64,000 nt of DNA, from the NCBI RefSeq assembly GCF_023015905.1, contig NZ_JALKBD010000004.1, positions 186,001 through 250,000 on the forward strand, read 5' to 3'. Within the stretch, counting starts at the first letter, position 1, and each line of letters begins with the position of its first letter. This DNA is from Arenibacter sp. F20364 (GTDB taxonomy: Bacteria > Bacteroidota > Bacteroidia > Flavobacteriales > Flavobacteriaceae). Positions 9,050 to 17,295 of the stretch are shown one piece after another. The notes under the pieces are model-generated. The model was not told the origin of the DNA, ran no database searches, and worked only from the letters and a program-made list of their open reading frames with translations. The position numbers and the translations under genes were made by a program.

Positions 9050-9057
9050 TAAATTTG
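9050..9057 (+). promoter_or_regulatory. Probable -7 box of purL
   Basis: TAAATTTG fits TAnnTTTG and stands 32 bases before the purL ATG at 9090. A convincing -33 TTG at the right distance is not seen. Confidence 0.55.
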
Positions 9058-9089
9058 CACCTTTCTCAACCTTACAATTTATATATTAA

Positions 9090-12000
9090 ATGATTCATTT
9101 CTTCGGAGACCTTAGCACTAAGATATTTGCGGTACAGACCAAAAACGACCTTTCCCAAGAAGATAGCGTAAAACTTACGTGGTTGTTTGGCAACCAACCT
9201 AAATTAAACGCGGCGTCATTGGACGCCTTTTTTGTTGGTCCCAGGGCAGCCATGATTACCCCATGGAGCACCAATGCCACGGAGATAACCCAAAATATGG
9301 GTATTTCTGGTATTATTAGAATTGAGGAGTTTACTTCGGTAGACAAAGATGAAAAAGGGTTCGATCCTATGCTTTCTCAGAAATATAGTGCCCTTTCGCA
9401 GGATATTTTTAAGGTTGATGTAAAGCCCGCGCCTATTCTGGAAATAGTGGATATTGCCCAATATAATGAAAAGGAAGGATTGTCCTTGAGCGATGAAGAG
9501 GTAGCATATCTACAACAAGTTTCCGAGAAAATTGGCCGTAAACTTACAGATTCTGAGGTATTTGGGTTTAGTCAGGTGAATTCTGAACATTGTAGACATA
9601 AAATTTTTAATGGGACCTTTGTCATAGATGGAGTAGAAAAGCCATCATCACTTTTTAAGCTTATTAAAAAAACGTCTCAGGAAAATCCCGGGGATATCGT
9701 TTCGGCCTATAAGGACAATGTAGCCTTTCTTAAGGGGCCTAAAGTGGTGCAGTTTGCCCCAAAGAGTGCCGACAAGCCAGATTTCTACCAGGAAAAATCC
9801 TTTGAATCGGTTATTTCCCTAAAGGCTGAAACCCATAATTTCCCAACTACAGTAGAGCCCTTCAACGGTGCTGCCACAGGGGCTGGTGGAGAAATTAGGG
9901 ATAGATTGGCAGGTGGAAAGGGTTCTTTGCCCTTGGCGGGGACTGCGGTGTACATGACCGCCTATTCCCGATTGGAAAAAAACAGGTCTTGGGAAAAGGG
10001 TATGGCCGAAAGGAATTGGTTGTACCAAACCCCTATAGATATTTTAATAAAGGCGTCCAACGGAGCCTCCGATTTTGGAAACAAATTTGGTCAACCCCTA
10101 ATTGCAGGATCTGTACTCACCTTTGAACATGATGAGGCTACAGAAACACATGGAACTGCCCAAGGAAGAAAATTAGGGTATGACAAGGTAATTATGCAGG
10201 CTGGTGGTATTGGCTACGGAAAGGCTGAACAAGCTATAAAAGACACTCCCAAAACGGGCGATAAAATCGTAATCCTAGGGGGGGACAATTATCGCATTGG
10301 AATGGGCGGTGCAGCAGTATCCAGTGCCGATACGGGCGAATTTGGAGCAACTATTGAACTGAACGCCATTCAGCGTTCCAACCCTGAAATGCAAAAAAGG
10401 GCTGCGAACGCCATAAGAGGTATGGTAGAAGGTGACCATAACCCCATCGTTTCCATCCACGACCATGGAGCTGGTGGGCATTTAAATTGTCTATCCGAGT
10501 TGGTCGAGGAGACCGGAGGAAAAATAGATTTGGATAAGCTGCCCATAGGTGACCCTACCCTTTCTGCAAAAGAAACTATTGGGAACGAATCCCAGGAGCG
10601 TATGGGATTGGTCATCGGAAAAAAGGATGTTGACATGCTGCACAGAATTGCGGATAGGGAACGATCCCCAATGTACGAGGTCGGTGATGTTACTGGCGAT
10701 AAACGTTTTACCTTCAAATCTTCCACTACCGGGGAAAGTCCAATGGACTTGGAGTTATCCGATATGTTCGGGAGCTCGCCAAAAACCGTAATGAACGATT
10801 CCACTGTATCAAGAAAATATAAGGCCCCATCGTATTCCCTGGAATACTTTCACGATTATTTGGACCAGGTATTGCAATTGGAAGCCGTAGCCTCAAAGGA
10901 CTGGCTAACAAATAAGGTAGACCGTTGTGTAGGCGGCAAGGTGGCCAAACAGCAATGTGCTGGTCCACTGCAGTTACCCTTGAACAATTGCGGTGTTATG
11001 GCGTTGGATTACAAAGGAAAGGAAGGAATTGCCACTTCCATTGGCCACTCCCCTATTTCAGGATTGATAGACCCCTCTGCTGGAAGTAAAAATAGTATCG
11101 CTGAAGCCTTGACCAATATTATTTGGGCCCCTTTAAAAGATGGGCTGGACTCGGTTTCCCTATCCGCCAACTGGATGTGGCCCTGTAAAAATCCTGGGGA
11201 GGACGCCAGACTTTATGAGGCGGTACAGGCCATTTCGAATTTTGCCATAGAATTGGGCATCAATGTCCCTACCGGAAAAGATTCACTGTCCATGAAACAA
11301 CGCTACAAGGATGCTGAAGTTATAGCCCCAGGGACCGTTATCATCTCGGCTGCCGGAAACTGTACCGACATTACCAAGGTGGTAGAACCGATCTTACAAA
11401 AAAATGGCGGGGATATTTATTACATTAACCTATCCAAGGATTCTTATAAATTAGGAGGATCCTCATTTGCACAGATTTTGAATACTGTTGGCGATGAGGC
11501 CCCATCAATAAACAATGCGGTTAATTTTAAAACCGTATTCAACACCTTACAAGGTTTGATCCGTGACGGAAAGATATTGGCCGGGCACGATGTGGCTTCG
11601 GGTGGATTGATAACCTCCTTATTGGAACTTTGCTTTGCCGATATAAATTTAGGTGCCACCTTGGACCTAACTTCCATTGGAGAAGCCGATACCATCAAAT
11701 TATTGTTTTCCGAAAATGCAGGGATCGTTTTTCAGGCAAAGGACAATACTGTAGAAAATATTTTGGCCGATGAAGGTATTGAATATTTCAAAATTGGGTC
11801 GGTGAGCACAACACCTACCCTGACCATAAAGAATCAGGGGATGGAAATGGGACTGAACATTGATTCCCTTCGCGATACCTGGTTTAAAACCTCCTACCTA
11901 TTGGATCAAAGGCAAACCGCCAACAACTTGGCCCTTGAGAGATATAACAATTATAAAAAACAACCCTTAAACTACGTTTTTCCAGCACATTTTGATGGCA

Positions 12001-12776
12001 AAGTACCAAGCAAGGTAAATTCGCGACCTAAAGCGGCCATTCTACGTGAAAAAGGCAGTAACTCGGAACGCGAAATGGCCAATGCCATGTACCTCGCCGG
12101 TTTTGATGTTAAGGACGTGCATATGACCGATTTAATTTCGGGAAGGGAGACCTTGGAAGATATCCAATTTATAGGTGCGGTAGGTGGTTTCTCCAACTCC
12201 GATGTATTGGGAAGTGCCAAAGGTTGGGCAGGAGCCTTTAAGTACAACAAAAAGGCAAATACCGCATTAAGGAATTTCTTTGCTAGACCGGACACCCTTT
12301 CTATAGGCATTTGTAACGGTTGTCAGTTATTTATGGAATTGGAACTGATCAATTCTGAGCATTCAGAACATGGAAAAATGACCTTTAATGATTCCCATAA
12401 ACACGAAAGTGGCTTTACTTCTGTGGTCGTTCAAAAGAACAAGTCGGTAATGCTTTCAAGTTTGGAAGGGGCTAATTTAGGGGTATGGATTTCCCATGGC
12501 GAAGGAAAGTTTATTCTACCACTCTCTAAGGAAAATTACAACATTGTAGCAAATTACGGTTATGAAGGGTATCCTTCAAATCCCAATGGCAGTGATTTCA
12601 ATACGGCCATGTTATGTGATGTTACCGGCCGACATTTGGTGACCATGCCCCATATAGAACGCTCTATTTTTCAATGGAACTGGGCACATTATCCTGCTGG
12701 AAGAAAAGATGAGGTTTCACCATGGCTGGAGGCATTTGTAAATGCCAGAAAATGGCTGGAGGCAAATAACGGTTAA
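9090..12776 (+). CDS. purL: Phosphoribosylformylglycinamidine synthase, large single-chain type
   Basis: This 1228-residue enzyme catalyses the fourth step of purine synthesis, converting FGAR to FGAM with ATP and glutamine ammonia. Domains in order are an N-terminal PurS-like region (to about 140), a linker with GFSQVNSEHCRHKIF, two AIR-synthase-like halves (KAETHNFPTTVEPFNGAATG; VSIHDHGAGG), and a C-terminal glutaminase. The glutaminase nucleophile elbow is GICNGCQ (Cys1075), and its His and Glu lie in MPHIERS near the end. This is the large form found in gamma-proteobacteria and Bacteroidota, not the PurS/Q/L three-chain form. An acetyltransferase gene begins two bases after the stop. No purine riboswitch or PurR site was recognised upstream. 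Confidence 0.97.
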   Translation: MIHFFGDLSTKIFAVQTKNDLSQEDSVKLTWLFGNQPKLNAASLDAFFVGPRAAMITPWSTNATEITQNMGISGIIRIEEFTSVDKDEKGFDPMLSQKYSALSQDIFKVDVKPAPILEIVDIAQYNEKEGLSLSDEEVAYLQQVSEKIGRKLTDSEVFGFSQVNSEHCRHKIFNGTFVIDGVEKPSSLFKLIKKTSQENPGDIVSAYKDNVAFLKGPKVVQFAPKSADKPDFYQEKSFESVISLKAETHNFPTTVEPFNGAATGAGGEIRDRLAGGKGSLPLAGTAVYMTAYSRLEKNRSWEKGMAERNWLYQTPIDILIKASNGASDFGNKFGQPLIAGSVLTFEHDEATETHGTAQGRKLGYDKVIMQAGGIGYGKAEQAIKDTPKTGDKIVILGGDNYRIGMGGAAVSSADTGEFGATIELNAIQRSNPEMQKRAANAIRGMVEGDHNPIVSIHDHGAGGHLNCLSELVEETGGKIDLDKLPIGDPTLSAKETIGNESQERMGLVIGKKDVDMLHRIADRERSPMYEVGDVTGDKRFTFKSSTTGESPMDLELSDMFGSSPKTVMNDSTVSRKYKAPSYSLEYFHDYLDQVLQLEAVASKDWLTNKVDRCVGGKVAKQQCAGPLQLPLNNCGVMALDYKGKEGIATSIGHSPISGLIDPSAGSKNSIAEALTNIIWAPLKDGLDSVSLSANWMWPCKNPGEDARLYEAVQAISNFAIELGINVPTGKDSLSMKQRYKDAEVIAPGTVIISAAGNCTDITKVVEPILQKNGGDIYYINLSKDSYKLGGSSFAQILNTVGDEAPSINNAVNFKTVFNTLQGLIRDGKILAGHDVASGGLITSLLELCFADINLGATLDLTSIGEADTIKLLFSENAGIVFQAKDNTVENILADEGIEYFKIGSVSTTPTLTIKNQGMEMGLNIDSLRDTWFKTSYLLDQRQTANNLALERYNNYKKQPLNYVFPAHFDGKVPSKVNSRPKAAILREKGSNSEREMANAMYLAGFDVKDVHMTDLISGRETLEDIQFIGAVGGFSNSDVLGSAKGWAGAFKYNKKANTALRNFFARPDTLSIGICNGCQLFMELELINSEHSEHGKMTFNDSHKHESGFTSVVVQKNKSVMLSSLEGANLGVWISHGEGKFILPLSKENYNIVANYGYEGYPSNPNGSDFNTAMLCDVTGRHLVTMPHIERSIFQWNWAHYPAGRKDEVSPWLEAFVNARKWLEANNG

Positions 12777-12778
12777 AT

Positions 12779-13231
12779 ATGATCTTTCGTAGAGCCACCA
12801 AAGCAGACCTTCCAACAATAATAGAAATGATAGCCAGTGATACCTTGGGCCAGTTGCGTGAGAAGGACGAAGACCCTCTTCCTTTGGAGTATTACAGGGC
12901 TTTTGATCTTATTGACGAGGACAAAAATCAGGAGCTGATGGTTGTAGTGAATTTGGAAGGGGAAGTTGTAGCCTCTTTTCAACTAAGTTTTCTGCAATAC
13001 TTAACCTATGTAGGAGGCATTCGCTGCCTCGTAGAAAATGTCCATGTAAGGGAGGATCAAACAGGCAAGGGCATCGGCAAACAAATGTTTCAATGGATTA
13101 TTCAAAGAGCCAAAGATAAAGGTGTTCATTTGGTGCAATTAACCTCTAACAAACTACGACCCAATGCCATTCGATTTTATGAAGGTATCGGATTCAAAGC
13201 TACCCACGAAGGATTTAAACTACATCTCTAA
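12779..13231 (+). CDS. GNAT-family N-acetyltransferase
   Basis: The 150-residue protein has the GNAT fold. The acetyl-CoA loop follows strand 4 as VREDQTGKGIGKQMFQWII (R/Q-x-x-G-x-G type, about residues 97-115), and the C-terminal strands read VQLTSNKLRPNAIRFYEGIGF, with the Asn and Tyr usual in this group. The start is two bases after the purL stop, so the two genes are almost certainly co-transcribed. The acceptor is unknown, and purine metabolism is not implied by the fold. A strong terminator follows. Confidence 0.88.
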   Translation: MIFRRATKADLPTIIEMIASDTLGQLREKDEDPLPLEYYRAFDLIDEDKNQELMVVVNLEGEVVASFQLSFLQYLTYVGGIRCLVENVHVREDQTGKGIGKQMFQWIIQRAKDKGVHLVQLTSNKLRPNAIRFYEGIGFKATHEGFKLHL

Positions 13232-13242
13232 TTCCACAAATT

Positions 13243-13286
13243 AAAATCCCCTGAATAGAAGTTGGACTTTTATTCAGGGGATTTTT
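13243..13286. terminator. Intrinsic terminator after purL operon
   Basis: AAAATCCCCTGAATA pairs perfectly with TATTCAGGGGATTTT across a 13-base loop and is followed by T. The A-run on the other side lets it work for the convergent minus-strand gene ending at 13330 too. Confidence 0.9.
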
Positions 13287-13329
13287 ATATAAATAATCAT
13301 ACTTCCATAGAGGAAATCTAATTTACTTT

Positions 13330-14439
13330 CTACTTCTTGGAATAATCGGCATGGATAGCCTTATCAAAAGCCTCCCAATGTTCTGGCTTCATCCTTTCGG
13401 GAGTAAAAAGACATATTCCTGCAGCACCGTTTTCCATGGAGCCCCTTATGGCCGATTCAATTTCAGAGGGCAACAAGCCGTGATTTTCCGGATCATTTTC
13501 CTCAGTCTTGTTCTCAGGGTTTGGACAAATAAAAAGTCCACTATAAATAGGCTTTTGCCCCTTCACGGAAGTTACCTCTTCCTTGGTTATTTCTCCAACC
13601 CATTCAGGACCTTTTAAATAGAAATCGTTATAATTCATAGGATAGAAGGAGTCCAAATTCCATTTGTTCCATTCCTGTCTAACCATTTTCATGGCATTGC
13701 TAGGGCCTGGAAAGACCGCGGCATTTATCTTTTTCCCTTTGGCGTGGACCACCTCAACCAAACGGTTTACAATATTCGTTATTAGATCATATCTAAATTG
13801 CTTCCATTCCTGAACTTGGGAAGGATCTTCAACCTCTTTTATGTCTATTCCGGATTTCTCCTTAAAATCAGCCACACATTTGTCGCAATAGCAATAATCG
13901 GCTACGGGATATTCCTCGTTCATCACCAATCCATATTTATCCCAAAGACCTTCCGCCAAGATTACATCCGGGAAACGGATATAGTCCAAATGTATCCCAT
14001 CTACTTCTTCCACAGCCGCAATGCTCCCGTACAAATCGGACAAAAATTCAAAAGAGCCTTCCTTGTTCGGGCAAAGAAATTTGTAGTATGAAACATAGGC
14101 CGGTTTGTCAAAAGCTGATTCGCCATTTCTGTTTACAGCATAAAGATCAGCAGGTAATTTAGGATTATCACCTTGCACCATTGTTGGTACCCAAGTATGG
14201 AATTCCATTCCGGCACCTTTTACCAATTTACCAACCCGCTTATAGGTTTCCGGATCGTGGCCTCCATTGTACATGAGCCCATCTATCCCTTTCTCTTTAT
14301 AGTTCTTAAATTTTTCAGCAAGTTCTTGGTCGGTGGCCTCTCCTGGTCCTCCCGTCCAAGCATAAACAGGGACTTTAGTTTTTTCGGCACAGGAAATCAT
14401 GGTAAAAATAACAACTGCCGTTACAAAAAGCTTTTTCAT
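13330..14439 (-). CDS. Glycoside-hydrolase-like (GHL10-type) TIM-barrel lipoprotein
   Basis: The signal MKKLFVTAVVIFTMISC has a lipobox Cys at residue 17, so the protein is probably anchored at the cell surface or in the periplasm. The body resembles the glycosyl-hydrolase-like family 10 group of TIM barrels. A strand DGLMYNGG follows the first helix, and the signature DGIHLDYIRFPD sits near residue 147, with acidic residues at strand ends (PMNYNDFY, LFTPERM). A small cluster of Cys (ADYCYCDKCVADF, about 184-196) is also typical of the group and may bind metal. Substrate is not predictable; no sugar-transport genes are next to it. The length, 369 residues, is normal. Confidence 0.8.
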   Translation of the reverse strand: MKKLFVTAVVIFTMISCAEKTKVPVYAWTGGPGEATDQELAEKFKNYKEKGIDGLMYNGGHDPETYKRVGKLVKGAGMEFHTWVPTMVQGDNPKLPADLYAVNRNGESAFDKPAYVSYYKFLCPNKEGSFEFLSDLYGSIAAVEEVDGIHLDYIRFPDVILAEGLWDKYGLVMNEEYPVADYCYCDKCVADFKEKSGIDIKEVEDPSQVQEWKQFRYDLITNIVNRLVEVVHAKGKKINAAVFPGPSNAMKMVRQEWNKWNLDSFYPMNYNDFYLKGPEWVGEITKEEVTSVKGQKPIYSGLFICPNPENKTEENDPENHGLLPSEIESAIRGSMENGAAGICLFTPERMKPEHWEAFDKAIHADYSKK

Positions 14440-14920
14440 TGGTTTAGTTTATTTGTTAGTAATAGTTAGAGTAATTCACAATAAAACAACCTACTTCACT
14501 TCAATAGAGTTTTACTGGGTAGTCACTTAAAAATGGTAATATGGAATGAACTTAATCATTTAAATAATTTAAGCCCTAAAATCTTAGCTAAGTAACCTCA
14601 GAAATAATACAAACAACAAAATTGCACGACAAATGTAATTAACCGAAGGTCCAATTCACTAAAATTGCCATTTGACCAAAATGAAGTGACATGTTGCTAA
14701 AAATGAGTGAAAATCAGGGCGATAAAAAAAACAGCACCTTTATAAAGACCAGTTTAAATACCACAATCACACCCTTTTACCCAAATAATCATTGCGGTCA
14801 TCTGTAATTTATTACAACTAAAATTACAGACTCAATAATTTTTTTACATTTTTTATACGAATGTGATTTTAAAATACCGTTCCCTTTTCTTAATTTGCGA
14901 TTACGAACAGCAAATTAAAT
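14440..14920. other. 481-base AT-rich intergenic region upstream of the acyl-CoA ligase
   Basis: No open frame with coding character was found on either strand. It separates two divergent genes, so it must hold both promoters. A TAATTTG element near 14891 resembles a -7 box with one base missing and would serve the ligase gene. The only clear structure is the inverted repeat listed separately at 14801-14830. Confidence 0.6.
14801..14830. repeat. 10-bp perfect inverted repeat, possible operator
   Basis: TCTGTAATTT and AAATTACAGA are perfect inverted copies separated by 10 bases, centred about 105 bases before the acyl-CoA ligase start. With no T-run after it, it looks more like a dimer binding site than a terminator. 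It does not resemble the 16771-16800 palindrome, so a different regulator would be involved. Confidence 0.5.
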
Positions 14921-16693
14921 ATGCAAGAAATCACCCGCCTTTTTGATTTTCCTTACTATCAATTAAAGAAATTCAATTTAAAAAAATCATTAGTCACAAA
15001 GTACAATGGAGAATGGGTAGCAACATCCACCCAGGAATATATAGACAAGGCAAATGCCATTAGTAGGGCTTTATTGCGACTAGGTGTTGAACCAAATGAT
15101 AAAATTGCCCTTATTTCCATGACCAACAGAACGGAATGGAATATAATGGACATTGGAATACTTCAGTTAGGAGCACAAAACGTTCCAATATATCCTACTA
15201 TATCAGAAGAAGATTATGCATATGTCCTTAACCATTCGGAGGCCAAATATGTCTTTGTCTCCTGTCAGGAAGTCTATGACAAGGTCAATGCTATTAAAGG
15301 TAATACACCGAATTTGAAGGAAGTTTACTCTTTTGACCAACTTGCCAATTGCAAAAATTGGAGCGAAATGTTGGAATTGGGTGCGGATACCTCCAATCAA
15401 AATGAGGTTGAAAAACTCAAGGATAAGGTTAAGCCGGATGATTTGGCGACTTTGATATATACTTCGGGGACCACTGGCAGGCCAAAAGGAGTTATGCTGA
15501 CCCACAACAATGTGGTGTGCAATGCCATCGAGAGCTCCAAACGGCTGCCAATAGATTATGGAAATACCACATGTCTAAGTTTTTTACCCGTCTGCCATAT
15601 ATACGAAAGAATGATGGTATACTTATATCAATACGCCGGGGTTACCATTTATTTTGCCGAGTCTATGGACAAAATAAGTGACAACCTCAAAGAATGTGCT
15701 CCCCATGTCATGACTGCAGTACCTAGATTATTGGAAAAGGTATACGATAAAATTATCGCCAAGGGAACTGCCCTCACCGGCATTAAAAAGAAATTATTTT
15801 TTTGGGCCGTTGAAGTTGGTCTAAAATATGAACCTTATGGACAAAACGGTTGGTGGTACGAACAAAAGTTGGCCTTGGCCAGAAAATTAATTTTCAGTAA
15901 GTGGAAAGAAGGTCTTGGAGGAAATCTTTCATTAATATCTTCAGGTAGCGCTGCATTGCAACCGCGATTGGCACGTATTTTTAATGCGGCTGGATTTGGA
16001 GTGATGGAAGGTTACGGACTTACGGAAACCTCGCCGGTAGTTTCTGTAAACGATATGAGGGATGGCGGATTTAGAATAGGGACAGTTGGGAAATTATTGG
16101 GTAATACCGAGGTAAAAATTGCAGAAGACGGGGAAATATGCGTTAAAGGCCCCCAAGTGATGTTGGGCTATTATAAGGATAGTGAAAAAACAGCCGAGGT
16201 AATCAAGGATGGTTATTTTCACACAGGGGATATCGGTGAAATAGATACAGACGGTTTTCTTAAAATCACCGACAGAAAGAAAGAGATGTTTAAAACATCG
16301 GGAGGTAAATATGTTGCACCCCAACTTTTGGAAAACAGGTTTAAACAATCCAGATTCATAGAACAAATAATGGTGATTGGTGAAGGGGAAAAAATGCCCG
16401 CGGCCCTTATACAACCAGATTTTCAATTTGTACAAGATTGGGCCAAAATGCATAATATAGAGGTTGGCGACAATGAACAAATGGTCAAAAATGAAAAAGT
16501 AAAAGCCAGGTTCCAAGAGGAAGTGGATGCTGCCAATGAAAGTTTCGCCAAATGGGAAAAAGTAAAACAATTTAGACTTACACCGGACATTTGGAGTATA
16601 GAGGAAGGGCACCTTACCCCTACCATGAAACTAAAACGAAAAATAGTAAAGGAAAAATATATGGATCTATACAATGACATATACGAGCACTAA
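14921..16693 (+). CDS. Long-chain acyl-CoA synthetase (AMP-forming)
   Basis: The 590-residue enzyme would activate free fatty acids to acyl-CoA with ATP, the entry step of the beta-oxidation locus downstream. It carries the AMP-binding signature YTSGTTGRPKGVMLTHNN (about 179-196), the motif GYGLTETSPVVS, the adenosine-contacting DGYFHTGDIGEID, and the hinge DRKKEMFKTSGGKYVAP. These define the FACL group of the ANL superfamily. No signal peptide or membrane helix is seen, so it acts in the cytoplasm or at the inner face of the membrane. It has its own terminator at 16716 before the marR operon, so it is probably transcribed separately while serving the same pathway. Confidence 0.94.
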   Translation: MQEITRLFDFPYYQLKKFNLKKSLVTKYNGEWVATSTQEYIDKANAISRALLRLGVEPNDKIALISMTNRTEWNIMDIGILQLGAQNVPIYPTISEEDYAYVLNHSEAKYVFVSCQEVYDKVNAIKGNTPNLKEVYSFDQLANCKNWSEMLELGADTSNQNEVEKLKDKVKPDDLATLIYTSGTTGRPKGVMLTHNNVVCNAIESSKRLPIDYGNTTCLSFLPVCHIYERMMVYLYQYAGVTIYFAESMDKISDNLKECAPHVMTAVPRLLEKVYDKIIAKGTALTGIKKKLFFWAVEVGLKYEPYGQNGWWYEQKLALARKLIFSKWKEGLGGNLSLISSGSAALQPRLARIFNAAGFGVMEGYGLTETSPVVSVNDMRDGGFRIGTVGKLLGNTEVKIAEDGEICVKGPQVMLGYYKDSEKTAEVIKDGYFHTGDIGEIDTDGFLKITDRKKEMFKTSGGKYVAPQLLENRFKQSRFIEQIMVIGEGEKMPAALIQPDFQFVQDWAKMHNIEVGDNEQMVKNEKVKARFQEEVDAANESFAKWEKVKQFRLTPDIWSIEEGHLTPTMKLKRKIVKEKYMDLYNDIYEH

Positions 16694-16715
16694 CAGATTA
16701 CCATATATTAATTTG

Positions 16716-16752
16716 AAAACAGCTTCTATGACAGGAAGCTGTTTTATTTTTT
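16716..16752 (+). terminator. Intrinsic terminator after the acyl-CoA ligase gene
   Basis: AAAACAGCTTC pairs with GAAGCTGTTTT across an 8-base loop, followed by a T-rich run. Confidence 0.85.
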
Positions 16753-16770
16753 AGTCCACTTATTTTTTTT

Positions 16771-16800
16771 AAAATATATTATGCATGCATAATATATTTT
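16771..16800. promoter_or_regulatory. Perfect 30-bp palindrome, probable MarR operator
   Basis: The left half AAAATATATTATGCA is followed immediately by its exact reverse complement TGCATAATATATTTT. It ends two bases before the -7 box at 16803, so bound protein would block RNA polymerase. Its position directly upstream of a MarR gene strongly suggests autorepression of the beta-oxidation operon. Confidence 0.75.
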
Positions 16801-16802
16801 TA

Positions 16803-16810
16803 TATCTTTG
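16803..16810 (+). promoter_or_regulatory. -7 box of the marR/beta-oxidation operon
   Basis: TATCTTTG is an exact TAnnTTTG match, 19 bases before the marR ATG at 16830. The -33 region falls inside the palindrome and has no TTG. Confidence 0.65.
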
Positions 16811-16829
16811 GAAGAACCAACAAAACAGC

Positions 16830-17261
16830 ATGCACGAAATAACGATAGATTACGCGCTCCGAGCCACCTGGCAAGCAGTAACAAAGATGTATAATGAAGA
16901 GGCGAGAAAATTTAACAGCACTATGGCCGTAGGATTTACCTTATTGAGCATAGACCCAAAAACAGGTACCCCGTCCACGGCCCTTGGCCCTAAAATGGGA
17001 ATGGAAGCCACTAGTCTCTCGCGAATATTAAAAAGTATGGAGGAAAAAGGGCTGATTGAACGTAGGCCCAACCCCAATGATGGCAGAGGTGTTCTGATAC
17101 ATCTTACAGCTTTTGGCCTGGAAAAAAGGAAGGATTCAAAAGATGTGGTACTACGTTTTAACGATGTGGTAAGGGCACATGTGCCCACTGAAAAACTAAA
17201 TACTTTTTTTGAAGTAACAGAGGTCATCAACAAATTAATTGCCGAAAAGAAAATTTATTAA
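16830..17261 (+). CDS. MarR-family transcriptional regulator of the fatty-acid degradation operon
   Basis: The ATG at 16830 gives 143 residues. An ATG at 16785 is rejected because it lies inside the operator palindrome and upstream of the -7 box. The winged helix-turn-helix occupies about residues 45-100. Its recognition helix is in MGMEATSLSRILKSMEEKGL and its wing is RRPNPNDGRGVLIHLT, with the Asp/Arg pair conserved in MarR proteins. Terminal helices would form the dimer. It is the first gene of the operon with the HAD/ECH, thiolase and acyl-CoA dehydrogenase genes. It probably binds the palindrome and is released by an acyl-CoA or fatty acid; that ligand is inference. Confidence 0.93.
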   Translation: MHEITIDYALRATWQAVTKMYNEEARKFNSTMAVGFTLLSIDPKTGTPSTALGPKMGMEATSLSRILKSMEEKGLIERRPNPNDGRGVLIHLTAFGLEKRKDSKDVVLRFNDVVRAHVPTEKLNTFFEVTEVINKLIAEKKIY

Positions 17262-17295
17262 GAATATTTAAAAACTAGTTAACACCTTTTTATTG

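Noticed and set aside
16785-16829. Longer N terminus of the MarR protein starting at 16785
   Set aside because: The extra codons lie within the operator palindrome and the -7 box, so the start at 16830 is far more likely.
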